Positions 21,026-31,099 of a stretch of DNA of 64,000 bases are shown here, piece after piece. Below the pieces are notes generated by a model. It did not search any database. It was given only the letters and a program-made list of their open reading frames with translations, and was not told the DNA's origin. The DNA is from Agapetus fuscipes (taxonomy: Eukaryota; Arthropoda; Insecta; Trichoptera; Glossosomatidae), in NCBI GenBank assembly GCA_951799405.1, contig OX637344.1, forward strand, positions 15,500,001 to 15,564,000, in the 5' to 3' direction. Positions within the stretch are counted from its first letter, which is position 1; every line of letters starts with the position of its first letter. A program made the translations under genes and the position numbers.

Positions 21026-21356
21026 ATTGCATATATTATGTCACGCCAAAATAATGTGTACACAAATGAGAAATAAGGTTTATTTTTGATTCACTGAAGA
21101 TTTAATAATTTTGTTCTCAACTTTTAGTACAGAGGATGGTCATCAGCATTTGTCATAGAGATATCTTCCATCTCTTTCAGTTGTATTAATATTTCTATGC
21201 ACCAGAAAGAGACAGAAACTAAGCTCGAGAAGCAGTTGACACCTTAATCTGAACGATGTGAAACTCTGTAACGCGGTTTCAAATACTAATCTACAAACAT
21301 GTTATTCACACACAGCGAAGCCATGGCTCAACCACTACCTAACGTGAATTTTCCAT
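21026..21356. other. Unassigned spacer
   Basis: No coding or repeat signal recognised. Confidence 0.4.
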
Positions 21357-21686
21357 ACAACGCAACTAAGCTACACATATAGTGTAATTTCTTGCCTGCG
21401 TTATCCCCGAAGGAGTCGCATGTGGCGCTTCTGAACCTATTTATTTTTACTGGTAAGAGGGCCGGCCTCACACCAACCACTTTCAGTTGAAGTGGGGGTT
21501 TCCCAGCTCCCGGGGGAGCTGGTACTCATTTCTTGTGAAAGCTGAGTAAACCTTGCCGGTATTTTATTTTGGGTTTTGAAATAAACACCGACACGGGAAA
21601 TCATTTCTGACACCCTCGGTGGGATTCGAACCCGAGCTTTCGGCATGGAATGCAAGCACTCTACCACCTGAGCTATCGACCGGACT
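21357..21686 (-). mobile_element. SINE S2, full length
   Basis: Best copy of the shorter SINE (~330 bp), inverted. tRNA-like head at its 5' side (plus-strand 21603-21686) with B box GGGATTCGAACCCG and A box CTGAGCTATCGACC, then the body with AAACCTTGCCGGTATTTT and the tail ACTAAGCTACACATATAG. In S1 copies the same unit is joined behind a tRNA-Gln-like head. Confidence 0.85.
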
Positions 21687-21714
21687 ACATTCAGTTATTT
21701 GACTTTCCAAAATT

Positions 21715-21800
21715 GTTGTGTTCCTTGACTAACTGGTTGGTATGAGGCTAACCCCTCATGCTATAAAAACTTGGTTTGCTTTTGTAAATGCAAGTTGTTT
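21715..21800 (+). repeat. Family A repeat, 5' part
   Basis: TTCCTTGACTAACTGGTTGG to TTTTGTAAATGCAAG; rest missing. Confidence 0.65.
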
Positions 21801-21830
21801 ATGTTCATTGAAGAGTAAGTGACGTAGAAA

Positions 21831-22132
21831 TGTGTAATTAAGAACAATATGAGTTATGCATGGTCTTTGTGACTTTATTTAACCTATTTCCCCTAATAGT
21901 AGCCAACACCCCCGCAGTTGGGTTACCGTTTGTCTTGACCTGGCACTCCTTCTTCATCTTCTAGACCTCCGTGTATTTCTTTTTTTCTAATTATCTATAG
22001 ATTTCAGTCATTTGTAATCTAAATTTGACGCAAAATATTTGTTATCAGACTAGGGGTAAAGTGTACTGGCAAAGCCGAACTTTAAACTCGAATGCTCTGA
22101 AATTCTTCACTTCACCTTCATCATTGCACTTT
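21831..22132. other. Unassigned spacer
   Basis: No coding or repeat signal recognised. Confidence 0.4.
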
Positions 22133-22232
22133 CTTGATGAAAAAGCTCATCGTAGACATGGACAAAACATCTAAAAGCTACAGTTTCCAGAGATTACGGC
22201 AGCAGATCCCGGAAAACATCTCTCCAGCATTA
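22133..22232 (+). repeat. Penelope-like hammerhead repeat, relic
   Basis: TTGATGAAAAAGCTCATCG, then ACATGGACAAAACATC, then CAGCAGATCCCGGAAAACAT. The same order occurs at 23578-23670. Both fit a decayed hammerhead with stem II like the GCCCAT/ATGGGC stem at 4566. Confidence 0.45.
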
Positions 22233-22537
22233 CCAATATTTGTTTGTGATATGTATTGTCTGAGACGGTGTTAACTTAATATTTTGTAGTAAGAAGTTTT
22301 GTATGGGGCATGAAGGGCCCTAGAACAGGCAGTTACCGTCGTGTAGTGAGCCAGCAATGAAGCCAGTAAGAGCCACATCATCAACAGCTACAATGTCATA
22401 GCGAGGTGATAAAATACGTCGTGCACTGTAGAATGAGACCACTGTTATACAAGGAAGTACATTTCGCAAGTTAACAAAACAAAGCACTTATTATATTATG
22501 TTTGTTGTTTCTTGTATATGTTGACCTATTTTGTCTA

Positions 22538-22630
22538 CTCAGCCTTCACAAGAAATGATAACCAGCCCTCTCGGGAGCTGAAAAACCTCCTCTCCAACTG
22601 AAGTGGTTGGCGTAAGGCCGGCTTCGTTGA
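22538..22630 (+). mobile_element. SINE S2 fragment
   Basis: Body only: TACTCAGCCTTCACAAGAAA to TGAAGTGGTTGGCGTAAGG. Confidence 0.7.
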
Positions 22631-22639
22631 AATAAAAAA

Positions 22640-22720
22640 CCTGCAACTTTTTTTTTTTGCCGATCTGCCCTGAATCAGGGATGACATTGGAAAAGTGAAC
22701 ATTTTTTTACAGTATTGGTT
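22640..22720 (-). repeat. Family A repeat fragment
   Basis: Inverted: CTGCAACTTTTTTTTTTTGC to TTTTTTTACAGTATTGG. Confidence 0.65.
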
Positions 22721-22739
22721 ACAATTACATTTTTAAAAA

Positions 22740-23030
22740 TTTTAAAAATGTAATTTGTCATGTATGTTCCTTGACTTATAGGTTGTTATGCGGCTGACCA
22801 CCCATACTGTAAAAAAAATTGGTTCACTTTGCCAATGTCACCCCTGTTTCAGGGAAGGACGGCAAGAGTTGCAAGGCTTATGTTCATTTGAGATTGGGTT
22901 TTTATATTGTAGGTCCACATGCGGCATGTGTTAGCGCGAAATTATACATATCTGCTTGTGGGAATGCATTTAATATAAATCTTAAATGATATATATCTTT
23001 GCAGCTTAGATTAGATTAGATTAGATTGGT
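22740..23030 (+). repeat. Family A repeat, near twin of 2286
   Basis: Differs from 2286-2552 at only a few bases and ends in a longer TTAGATTAGATTAGATT tail. Confidence 0.92.
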
Positions 23031-23091
23031 GGGCAATCTCAAATCAAACTAAAAATCAAGGAATAATATCATAATACCGAAACGGATTTCA

Positions 23092-23184
23092 TACGGAATC
23101 ATTTTTGACATCCACGGTGTGATTCGAACTCGAGCTCTCGGCGTGGAAGGCAAGCACTCTACCAACTGAGCTATTGACCGGACG
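23092..23184 (-). mobile_element. SINE S2 head fragment
   Basis: Inverted tRNA-like head with GTGATTCGAACTCGAGC and ACCAACTGAGCTATTGACC. Confidence 0.75.
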
Positions 23185-23185
23185 G

Positions 23186-23412
23186 CACACCACAAAAAGA
23201 ACTTCTGACAAGTATTAAGCAGAAACAGCTAATGTACTTTGGTCACATTTTGAAAAATAGGAAATACAACCTTCTCCCTCTTATCATCTATGGTAAGGTA
23301 GAGGGGAGAAAAGCCCAGGGACGTTGAAAGACATAGCAGCTGGAAAACTTGTGACAACGTCTCAACAAAATCACCAAATCCCTGTTTCGAGCTGCAACAT
23401 CCAAGATCTAAA
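23186..23412 (+). pseudogene. LINE C-terminal fragment (BovB/RTE-type box)
   Basis: Plus-strand frame reads KELLTSIKQKQLMYFGHIL, then KNRKYNLLPLIIYGKVEGRK and after stops LNKITKSLFRAAT. This is the YFGHI...I.GKIEGKR box that ends many LINE polymerases. It has in-frame stops near 23327 and no upstream RT. Confidence 0.7.
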
Positions 23413-23414
23413 AA

Positions 23415-23670
23415 GCCATACAGATGGTGGAGAGATGCTTTCTGGGATCTGTTGCCGTGGTCTATGGGAGCTGGAGCTTCCGGACGTTTCGTACATCTCT
23501 ACCTTCAGCGTAAAGGTGCAATGATGAAGATGATCTTTATGAAAACTGTGATGAGCCTTCACACTTACATTCTCGCAGAAGAAGCCCATCTTAGACATGT
23601 ACGAAACGCCCGGAAGCTCCAGCTCCCATAGACTACGGTAACATATCCCGGAAAACATCTCTCCAGCATC
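23415..23670. mobile_element. Fold-back Penelope-like repeat
   Basis: Inverted arms: GGAGCTGGAGCTTCCGGACG (23468 on) and the reverse CGGAAGCTCCAGCTCCCATA near 23612-23632, with ~100 bp between them. The right arm follows GTACGAAACGCCCGG and ends in ATCCCGGAAAACATCTCTCC, matching 22190-22225. Layout resembles head-to-head hammerhead repeats of Penelope-like elements. Confidence 0.6.
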
Positions 23671-23918
23671 ATCAGACGGCCGTGTAAGCCTAGAACTCTT
23701 ATTCAGTCATGAAGATTACCAATCTTCGATAGAAGTGGCACCAAAATAAGAACAATGAATGAACTAAGCTCTGCTCCATCTCTCTGTTAGCTACTTACAA
23801 CGGGATCTGCTTCCAGATCTGTCATACGACTGACTCAAAATATTTACTCACTATTCCCAACGAAATAGCAATCATAGGGTGGTTCGGGTTAGCACTATAA
23901 AACTAATAAACACAAAGG

Positions 23919-24245
23919 CAAACGCAACTAAGCTACACATATAGTGTAACTTCTTGCCGCGCTATCCTCGAAGGGTTTCGCATATGGCAAGTGGAACCTA
24001 TTTATTTTTACAAGTAAAGGAGTCAGCATTACGCCAGCCACATCAATTAAAGTTTGGGTTTTCCAGCTCCCGAGAGAGCTGTTTCTCATTTCTTGTGAAG
24101 GCTGGGTTAACCTTGCCAGTATTTTACTTAAGGGCTTGAAATAAACACCGAAACGGGAAATCATTTCTGACACCCTCGGTGGGATTCAAACACGGGCTCT
24201 CGGCATAGAATGCAAGCACTCTACCAACTGAGCTACCGACCGGAC
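23919..24245 (-). mobile_element. SINE S2, full length
   Basis: Inverted copy from ACTAAGCTACACATATAGTG to ACCAACTGAGCTACCGACCG. The B box is altered (GGGATTCAAACACG). Confidence 0.85.
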
Positions 24246-24361
24246 AATACTGAAGAAAAAAATGTATTTTAAATTTTATGCCATGAAAGGTTTTAAAATG
24301 CATCAAAAAGGTTTAGATGAATGTCGTAGTTAAACTTAAAAACAATTTTGCAAGATGTCAA

Positions 24362-24510
24362 TGATTAACTACGTCACTAAGCTTCACTTAACGTGCAACT
24401 TTTTGCCATGTTATCCGCGAAGGTGTCCTATGCGGTGAGTAAAAACTATTGAAGTTTGCTTCTGAAAAGGTTGGTACTCATTTCTTGTGAAAGTTGAGTA
24501 AGCCATGCTA
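24362..24510 (-). mobile_element. SINE S2, partial
   Basis: Inverted tail and body pieces (ACTAAGCTTCACTTAACG; CTCATTTCTTGTGAAAGTTG). Confidence 0.65.
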
Positions 24511-24599
24511 ACAATTCGATTCTGATCACGGCACACTTCAGTAATTACTACCTTCGCTTCAAGGTGATATGTGACAATTGTATTTATTATATTTGTTTA

Positions 24600-24870
24600 T
24601 TTTTTACTCGTATTCCTTGACTTATAGGTTGGTATGAGGCTGACCACCCATACTGTAAAAAATGGTTCACTTTGCCAATGTCACCCCTGTTTCAGGGAAT
24701 GTCGGCAATAGTTGCTGGGCTTATGTTCATTTGAGGTTTGGATTTTATTTGTAAGTACACAATCAGCATTTGTAAGCGCGAACTACAAGTGTTTGTTTGT
24801 GGGCAAACATCTGAGAGCTTTGAATGAATATATCCTTGCAACTTAGATTATAGATAATAGATTATAGTTA
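24600..24870 (+). repeat. Family A repeat, subfamily 2
   Basis: Complete copy, sister of 8943-9200, sharing the TTTTTACTCGTATTCCTTG head extension. Confidence 0.9.
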
Positions 24871-25189
24871 AAAGAGAAAAAAACAGTTAACCCTCAGTCA
24901 TCGTGGAGAGAGAGTGTCTCGTAAAGACTTTAGCTACGTCGCTAACGAAAAGTCAAGCATAATGTAAGTTATTTTATAACGGTCCGTATAATATCCGATC
25001 AAAAATTGTTAACTGCGTAGTTATAATTATTGTGAATTTGATATTGAGATTTGAAATTGAAAATTTAAATTTGATTGAAGCCATCGGCAGCACTTCACTC
25101 AATATCTAATGTGTTATTTTAATGGAAAGGAGATTTTTTTATTCTTTAATGTATTTATTTTCCTATTATGCACGCCCCTGTTTGTTAGT

Positions 25190-25275
25190 ACACATGTTAG
25201 CGCGATTTACATCATCTTCACACCTTAGATTAAAGATTATCTTTGCAACTTAGGTTATAGATTATCATAAGTAGA
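25190..25275 (+). repeat. Family A repeat fragment
   Basis: GTTTGTTAGTACACATGTTAG to ATCTTTGCAACTTAGG only. Confidence 0.5.
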
Positions 25276-25600
25276 CTAGACTTTGGTCCACCCCCCAAGA
25301 CAAGCTGTAGATGGTAATATCTCAAGCACTTCTGCGGGCGATGCTCCATAAATCATAGTGTACTAGTTCACCGGCACAGTCTGGAGAACTCACAGCGCCT
25401 CGTACCTACTACCAGGCAACCGCAGGGTCATAAGACAAGATCTGGATTCCGCGCACCGATTGTTTGAATGTGAATCACCCCGGCAGTGCGGGAACTAATG
25501 AACTAGTGTACAATACAAGTCGTTTCGAGCCAAAGGCGGCAATTTAGGGATTGTTTACCATGAAATTAGGTTATAAAATATTTGGTTATAATATAATTTA
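25276..25600. other. Unassigned spacer with an inverted pair
   Basis: GTACTAGTTCACCGG near 25361 and AACTAATGAACTAGTG near 25495 are partly inverse, bracketing a GC-richer ~140 bp. Origin unknown. Confidence 0.35.
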
Positions 25601-25672
25601 TGATATAAGTTGCAAAGATATATTAACATTAAAAAGTCATATGAAATGCATGTCTACAAACAGATACGTTTA

Positions 25673-25829
25673 ATTTTTTTTTTGTGTTAATCTGTTAACA
25701 CAGTGAAAGTCCATTTTTACTTATTTAAAATTCATTCTGCTCCTGAAGATGTCAGATTAGGCGAAAATGTTCTCGAGCACAAAAAATAAGTTAATTAAAA
25801 CTGTGTTTTATCCATTTGAATTTTAAATA
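25673..25829 (+). mobile_element. 157 bp insertion with hammerhead motif and 11 bp TSD
   Basis: Flanked by AGATACGTTTA at 25662-25672 and 25830-25840. Internally CTTATTTAAAATTCA (25720-25734) is the exact inverse of TGAATTTTAAATAAG (25817-25831), and the hammerhead-like motif lies between these arms. There is no coding capacity. The head (GTGTTAATCTGTTAACACAG) and tail (AATTAAAACTGTGTTTTA) recur at 26950-27025. It looks like a tiny non-autonomous retroelement of the Penelope/retrozyme type. Confidence 0.75.
25738..25779 (+). ncRNA. Hammerhead-ribozyme-like motif
   Basis: Helix I TGCTC (25738-25742) with GAGCA (25775-25779); core CTGAAGA (25743-25749); short stem II GTC/GGC; GAAA (25763-25766); then ATGTTC, compatible with cleavage after UUC. 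Both core boxes are intact and helix I pairs perfectly. Confidence 0.65.
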
Positions 25830-26027
25830 AGATACGTTTAAGTTCGCTCTTACAAACGCTGAATGTGTACTTACAAATTAAAATCCAAACCTCAAATGAA
25901 CATAAGCCTTTTGCTGACCCCCCCCCCTGGAATAGGAGTGACATTGAAAAATAGAACCATTTTTACAGTATGAGTGGTCAGCCTCATACCAACCTATAAG
26001 TCAAGGAATATATAAAAATAAAAATAA

Positions 26028-26085
26028 TATACACTATATGTGTAACTTAGTTGCGTTTGCGTAGTTGCGTTGCTTTGTTAGATCG
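26028..26085 (+). repeat. S1/S2 SINE tail fragment
   Basis: TACACTATATGTGTAACTTAG and GTTGCGTTTGCG match the SINE 3' end. Confidence 0.6.
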
Positions 26086-26095
26086 TTTTGGAGCA

Positions 26096-26172
26096 ATCAG
26101 GTAGGCTAGTGGATAATGCTACGGACTCGTCATTAAAAGGTCGTTGGCGTGATTCCCAGAGGACCACGGCGA
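26096..26172 (+). mobile_element. tRNA-like SINE head S3
   Basis: AATCAGGTAGGCTAGTGGATAA (A-box region), CTACGGACTCGTCATTAAAAGG and GTGATTCCCAGAGG. A related inverted copy is at 31100-31190. Confidence 0.5.
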
Positions 26173-26261
26173 AATACTTTTCAAAAATGTGAATCCATAA
26201 CTTCAACTAAAATTTAATTTAAAAATTAAGCATACTTTTTGTTTCTCAGAAATGACAAGGA

Positions 26262-26645
26262 AATAAGATAAAAGTTTATTGATTGTAGACGCAATAACTT
26301 TGTAATCGTTCATCTTAAAAGATAAAAAGTAAAAACAATTTTGTTTGCGATTACTTAGAGTGTATTTTAATTCCACAACCGGTTTCGCAAACATCCAAAG
26401 AAATGATCCAGATGACACAAACTCCACACATGGCCGTCCTGCACCCCCTCCCTCCCTCATACCCCCACACAATGACACCCTCTAAGATTGATTCCGTTTC
26501 TAAACCATTTAGTGTTAATTTAACCACCTGATGATGCGAACGGATGTTTGCGAAACCGGTTGTGAAATTGAAATATACTCTAAATAATCGTACACAAAGT
26601 GGTTTTTACTTTTTATCTTTAAAGAAGATAAAAATTATTGTGTGA
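26262..26645. mobile_element. Fold-back element with hammerhead motif
   Basis: Left arm (26284-26395, ending CCACAACCGGTTTCGCAAACATCC) is the inverse of the right arm (26541-26640, GGATGTTTGCGAAACCGGTTGTG and onward through TACTTTTTATCTTTAAAGAAG). About 130 bp unrelated to the arms lies between. The right arm completes a hammerhead; the left arm has only its 3' half. Arm fragment also at 120-225. Confidence 0.7.
26528..26564 (+). ncRNA. Hammerhead-ribozyme-like motif, canonical core
   Basis: CTGATGA (26528-26534), stem II GCGAAC (26536-26541) with GTTTGC (26546-26551) and loop GGAT, GAAAC (26552-26556), then CGGTTGTG. All invariant core bases are present and stem II pairs over 6 bp with one G-U. 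Helix I could form from AACC (26522-26525) and GGTT (26558-26561). Confidence 0.7.
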
Positions 26646-26649
26646 CTAG

Positions 26650-26930
26650 AAAGCTCGTCATGTTACCCAACAGTTGCGCCTCTGTTCTATATCCTTCTAT
26701 GTTCAGATCTAATAGATCTAGCTGTCTTCTTGTATAAATCACGCGGGAAGCCTTCCAGCCGCAACGAGGAGCTACAACGTCCTCAGCCACCCTCAGTAGA
26801 AGTTCACAGTCAGGCCACAGAAACAGTCACAGGCGTTCAACATCTACAACACAATAAGTGAATGAATGAAATCATGATCTAATTCTATTGTAGCGTATTT
26901 TCATTTCTTTATTTTTTTCTAATAAAAAGT
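26650..26930. other. Unassigned spacer
   Basis: No coding or repeat signal recognised. Confidence 0.35.
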
Positions 26931-26934
26931 ACAT

Positions 26935-27040
26935 AGAATAAAGTGAATTAAAACCATGTTTTACCATTCCAATTTTTTTAAATATTTAAAAAAAGTGGAC
27001 TTTCACTGTGTTAACAGATCAACACAAAAAATATAAAAGT
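26935..27040 (-). repeat. Arm fragment of the 25673 hammerhead element
   Basis: AGTGGACTTTCACTGTGTTAAC and ATTAAAACCATGTTTTACC match, inverted, the head and tail of the 157 bp element, but the ribozyme core is absent. Confidence 0.55.
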
Positions 27041-27440
27041 ACATAGGTTTTTTTCTGTTTTTGATTATTTATTTTGCACAATTTATTTTATGTTAAGTTC
27101 ATATTCGCAAACTTATACGTGTCTTCTTGTGAAAATGCATTTAATATGAATCTCAAATGATATATATTTCTTTGCAACTTAGATTTTGATTTAGAGACGC
27201 TCTCAATGGTCACATTGCAAAAAGGCTTTGATCGGATTGCTCCCACGTCACAAGTCGGCTGAGAATCTGTATGTATAAAAGACATCACATCTTAGCTGTG
27301 TGTGTGCTTACATAGAGTTGCTATGCTTGCTCTATACGGGAAGGGTGAGGATGTTGAGTAATAACATGAGGAGCAGAAACTAACTTACTGCATTGATACC
27401 TACTATTTACCACTTTTGTCTCAGTCCCGTCAAACGTTGC
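27041..27440. other. Unassigned spacer with a family A tail
   Basis: 27100-27190 keeps CTTATACGTGTCTTCTTGTG and ATGCATTTAATATGAATC of family A; the rest is not recognised. Confidence 0.5.
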
Positions 27441-27880
27441 AGTTTTGTAGTCATACATGGTTTAACGTGTCAAATTTTTTATGTTTTCTTGCTTTCTCCA
27501 TGTTTTGTTTCGACACTCAACTACAGCACATCTTAAAATAATGCCTTTTCTTTAAAAATTCGTCAATTATGTCGATCACAAGATTTATGCTGCATGCGTC
27601 TATGTTCGGACTGCTCCGGGCATAGTACGCACGCGGCAATGCTGCCACCTTTCTATAAACATTTTTTTTAATTCACTCGAGTTTTTTTGTACGCATGGAA
27701 ATACAACTGTAAAATTCTTTTTCTCTTGTTTTTTCGAATGGCCATTTTTGTAAGGAGGTTGAAACAGATATATAATGTATATTTTCGTTACAATAATTTC
27801 TAGTCCACAGATATCATAAGTCAATGGGTAAGGACATTGAGTTGAAATACTGATGGAGAAGAAACTAGCTCCCGACATTG
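27440..27880 (+). repeat. Family F repeat
   Basis: Inverse of 44730-45140: shared TCTTGCTTTCTCCATGTTTT, GCGGCAATGCTGCCACCTTTC and GTTGAAACAGATATATAATG boxes. Non-coding now; its far end encodes, on the minus strand, the THAP-like stub described at 45046. Confidence 0.7.
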
Positions 27881-28239
27881 TTACATACTATATGGCTCAA
27901 CCGGAACTGTCAACCGCAGAGCTGTCAAATATCACAGAATACTTAATAAACATGTGAAATTATATATTTTTTTTTTACTTCTTTTATTTAAGTTTTGACA
28001 TTCAATAATTATATATGCCATAATGTTTTAAAAGAATGATTTTTTCTTTAAAAGTTGGCAACCAAAACACATCAAAACGTTTTTAACGCTTGCGCACAGC
28101 GTTCGCACAGGCACGAACTTTAAAGCTTCTAACTTTCTGCAAAGATAACATTCACCGTAGATTATTTATATACAAAGTAATGGCACTGTGAAGATCTTTG
28201 CTTTATTTCTAACTAACGATGATTTGCGGTTAAGTGTGT

Positions 28240-28330
28240 AAGTTGAAACGGATATAGTGTATATTTTCGTTAAAATAGTTTCTAGTCCACAGATATAATG
28301 CGTCAATGAGTGAAGCAGTAAGTATACGCA
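28240..28330 (+). repeat. Family F fragment
   Basis: AGTTGAAACGGATATAGTG and TTTCTAGTCCACAGATATAATG, matching 27755-27830. Confidence 0.7.
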
Positions 28331-28455
28331 ATACAGAGCCTGAAAACTGAAACAGATATGTGAGTCACTATATAAACAGATATGTGAGTGTATAATCTAA
28401 TATTCCAGAAAAAAATACCTGTATGTTTAAAAAATGTCTTATTAGAAGTATCAAT

Positions 28456-28610
28456 TAATAATAATAATATTCATATTTGGCTTATTTATTACGTGAACAC
28501 TGTTTTTGTGTGAACCACAACTCAAGAGCCTACGGCGAGCTCGGTCGTGGCTGTGGAAGGCACCAATTCTCAAGCTAGACTCAGACAAGCTAGACTGGCA
28601 AAGGTCATAT
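28456..28610 (-). repeat. L2-like LINE 3' UTR fragment
   Basis: ATT-type trinucleotide run (28456-28475), then GTTTTTGTGTGAACCACAACTCAAGAGCC, the same order as the L2-like ends at 39140 and 13075. Part of an S1 SINE core (AGCTCGGTCGT...CAATTCTCAAGC) is joined after it. Confidence 0.55.
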
Positions 28611-28757
28611 AAAAAAAACGAGAAGTCTCAGCATACTTCTTACTCCTTTCACACAAATCCAACACAACTCAGCACTACGCAGCTAACAGCGCTGCTGCAA
28701 AGGAGCAGGACATCAACCGCCACATCACCAACACCTTTGCGACACTATAACGAGTAT

Positions 28758-28935
28758 CCTTGACTTAAAGGTTCGTATGAGGCTGACCACCCATACTGTA
28801 AAAAATGGTTCACTTTGCCAATGTCACCCCTGTTTCAGGGAAGATCGGCAGGAGTTGCAGGGTGTATGTTCATTTGAGATTCGGGTTTTTATATTGTAGG
28901 TCCACATGCGGCATGTGTAAGCGCGAAATTATGCG
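28758..28935 (+). repeat. Family A repeat, 3' truncated
   Basis: From CCTTGACTTAAAGGTTCG to GCGCGAAATTATGCG, where a G-run begins. Confidence 0.85.
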
Positions 28936-29022
28936 GGGGGGGGTAGGCATGCTATTTTAGAAATTTATTTTGTCCATAAAAATTCTGTTGATGGGGGCGG
29001 GGGGGAGGAGGGGGGTAGGCAC
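28936..29022 (+). repeat. G-rich low-complexity tract
   Basis: Two G-rich blocks (28935-28943 and 28993-29018), each followed by TAGGCA. Guanine runs of three to nine could form a G-quadruplex. Confidence 0.6.
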
Positions 29023-29119
29023 ACAAATTCCTAAAATGTCTCTGTATAAAATTGTTGATCTCTAACATTACAAAAAAAAAAAAAACTTTTTGCAAAATAC
29101 TAGAAACAGTTTTAGAACG

Positions 29120-29192
29120 ATCACTGAAATTTTTCGATATCCTCGGCGATCGACTTTAAAACCCTTCGCGATCGACCGTTTGGGCACCTCTG
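29120..29192 (-). mobile_element. hAT-type MITE end
   Basis: Plus-strand right end ...GATCGACCGTTTGGGCACCTCTG is the inverse of a CAGAGGTGCCCAAACGG terminus typical of hAT MITEs. The next eight bases CTCTAGAG lie at a family B site and may be the target duplication; the other end is not identified. Confidence 0.5.
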
Positions 29193-29255
29193 CTCTAGAG
29201 TCTCTAAATCTAAGGAGTCTCCAGCACAGGATTCCTCAAAAAACAAAAAAACTGA
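29193..29255 (-). repeat. Family B fragment
   Basis: Inverted: AGAGTCTCTAAATCTAAGGAG and CAGCACAGGATTCCTC. Confidence 0.65.
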
Positions 29256-29570
29256 ATTCTTTTTTTCCACAATTTAAACCGAATGAAAACGCTCAGCCAT
29301 CTCCATATATTATAATGTTAGCGACGCGACGTCCCTGTGGATTCTGTAAGCAACGCTAGGGGTGGGCCAAACAGGGAGAGGGTGGTACAGCCGTCTAATT
29401 ACCAACGCAAACAACATGCGAGACTCGTGCCAGCCCTGGTTAGCTACATGCATAGAAGCGCTGCGCTCTGCCAACCCTGCCCACAGCGTGTCAAGCAATG
29501 AAGCTTCACTCCACATTCAACATTTTTGTGTGTCATATTTTTTGTAACTCTTAAAAAGCATTTTGTTTTT
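29256..29570. other. Unassigned spacer
   Basis: Short frames on both strands around 29310-29547 overlap each other and look random; no gene called. Confidence 0.4.
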
Positions 29571-29744
29571 AGGCTTTCACGGCCGGATTCAGATGCTTGA
29601 AGCTCCAAAGCTCGGAGCTCCGAAGAAATCACCCACAGAGTAGACAAAACGTCAGCTGAAAGTCTTCAAAAAAGATCAAGAAGAAAGAGAAAGAAAAAAA
29701 AAGAAAAAACTATGGACCACGGTCAAAAACCGGAACCAAAAACT

Positions 29745-30015
29745 CAAGCATCTTAAAGAATTCTTATGTACACGCCGTATTCTTCATTTATTCGGACACG
29801 TTTTACGTGGAAATGAAGATAACCTGGAACGGCTGGTTGTGATCGGCGGCTTGGAGTGGAAGGAGGAAGTGGAAGATCCCTCACATGATGGACCGATTAA
29901 GGAAAGACAGCAGCAGACACCTCGGTGGTTGGAGCGCTGCAGTTAGCGTAGTCAAGAGAGGACTAAAGAAGAGTGGTTGCTTCCACACGGGTCACAATTT
30001 TAAGCAATGAGGAAT
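29745..30015 (+). pseudogene. LINE C-terminal fragment (BovB/RTE-type box)
   Basis: Reads RILHLFGHVLRGNEDNLERL, then after a frameshift WKIPHMMDRLRKDSSRHLGG and WSAAVSVVKRGLKK. This matches the C-terminal box of RTE/BovB-type polymerases (FGHVMR...). Ends in TAAGCAATGAGG with an A-rich tail. Confidence 0.65.
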
Positions 30016-30255
30016 AAGATTAAGAAAAAGAAAGCACTCTTTGATGATGAGGGGTAAAGTGAAAAGGGATGCTTTTACAAGTTGGAAACTCGACAGCAGC
30101 TTCGGAAGACAGGAAAAGTTGGAGAAAGAGACTCAAGGCTCGGATTCGGTTGTGGCGTCATTGAAAAAACTCTTTGATTACAATCAAAAGGCAAAATTAT
30201 TGACTGAAATATTTAATGTTATTCTTTAATTCAATTGTACACACCTAATGCAAGT

Positions 30256-30570
30256 CTAGTCGATAGCTCAGTTAGTACAGTGCTTGCATTCCATGCTGAG
30301 AGCTCGGGATCGAACCTCATCGTAGGTGTCAGAAATAATTTCCCATTTCGATGTTTATTTCAAACTTAAAATAAAATACCGGCAAGGCTTACTCAACCCT
30401 CACAAGAAATGAGTTCCAGCCCCCCAGGTGCTGGAGAACCCCCACTTTAACTGAAAAGTTGGGCAAATGAAAATATTGGCGAAAAACCTGCTCTCTTACC
30501 TGTAAAAGTAAATCAGTTCCACTCACCACATGTGGGGTAAACGCGTCAAGAAGTTAGACTAAATCCGTAA
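30256..30570 (+). mobile_element. SINE S2, full length but diverged
   Basis: tRNA-like head AGTCGATAGCTCAGTTAG and GGGATCGAACC, then AAATAATTTCCCATTTCG, ATAAAATACCGGCAAGGC and TCACAAGAAATGAGTTCC. The tail keeps AAACGCGTCAAGAAGTTAGAC. Confidence 0.8.
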
Positions 30571-31099
30571 CTTAGTAGCAGCGTTTAGCGATCCACCGAG
30601 TCGATTGCTCTTGAATGCCATACAAACACGCAAAAATGGCATTCAGGGGCTATAGTCTGTGAGGCATATTGTAAAAGCATGAGCTCAAGCCAACCCTGAT
30701 ATGAGAATTCTGTGTAAATGGAAAAATATTTACACGGAATTTTACACCTTTATTATTGTGCTTACATTTTTATTTGTTTTCGTTTAAGCCCGGGCGTGTA
30801 TGATAAAACGCAAAGCAAACATGTTGTATAATTGATAAACAATTCACATGAAGGTTTGTATAATTGTTTTTTATGTATACTCGATGTATTATATGAAAGA
30901 ATTGAAAGGGCTATGCAAGAAAACGTAGAGGTTCTGACCACTCCTAGCAGAATGGTGGCAGAGTGACACCTCAAGAGCCTTTTAGAAGCTTGGTCGCCCT
31001 TAACGATTTCTCTAACAAGTTTCCAGCTGCGTTAAAAAAGGCTGGAAAGGCCTTTGATTACCGGTCTTGAGTAAGCAAAGAGCATTTTTGTTTTTTTTT
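30571..31099. other. Unassigned spacer
   Basis: No coding or repeat signal recognised. Confidence 0.4.

Larger units (their letters stand above)
25602..26012 (-). repeat. Family A repeat, subfamily 2, split by a hammerhead insertion
   Basis: Inverted copy interrupted after CAGATACGTTTA (25672) and resumed at 25841. If the insert and one duplicated 11-mer are removed, the repeat is continuous. Confidence 0.85.

Noticed and set aside
22990..23032. TTAGATTAGATT run as telomeric repeat
   Set aside because: The unit is AGATT-type and always sits at the end of family A; it is not the arthropod TTAGG repeat.
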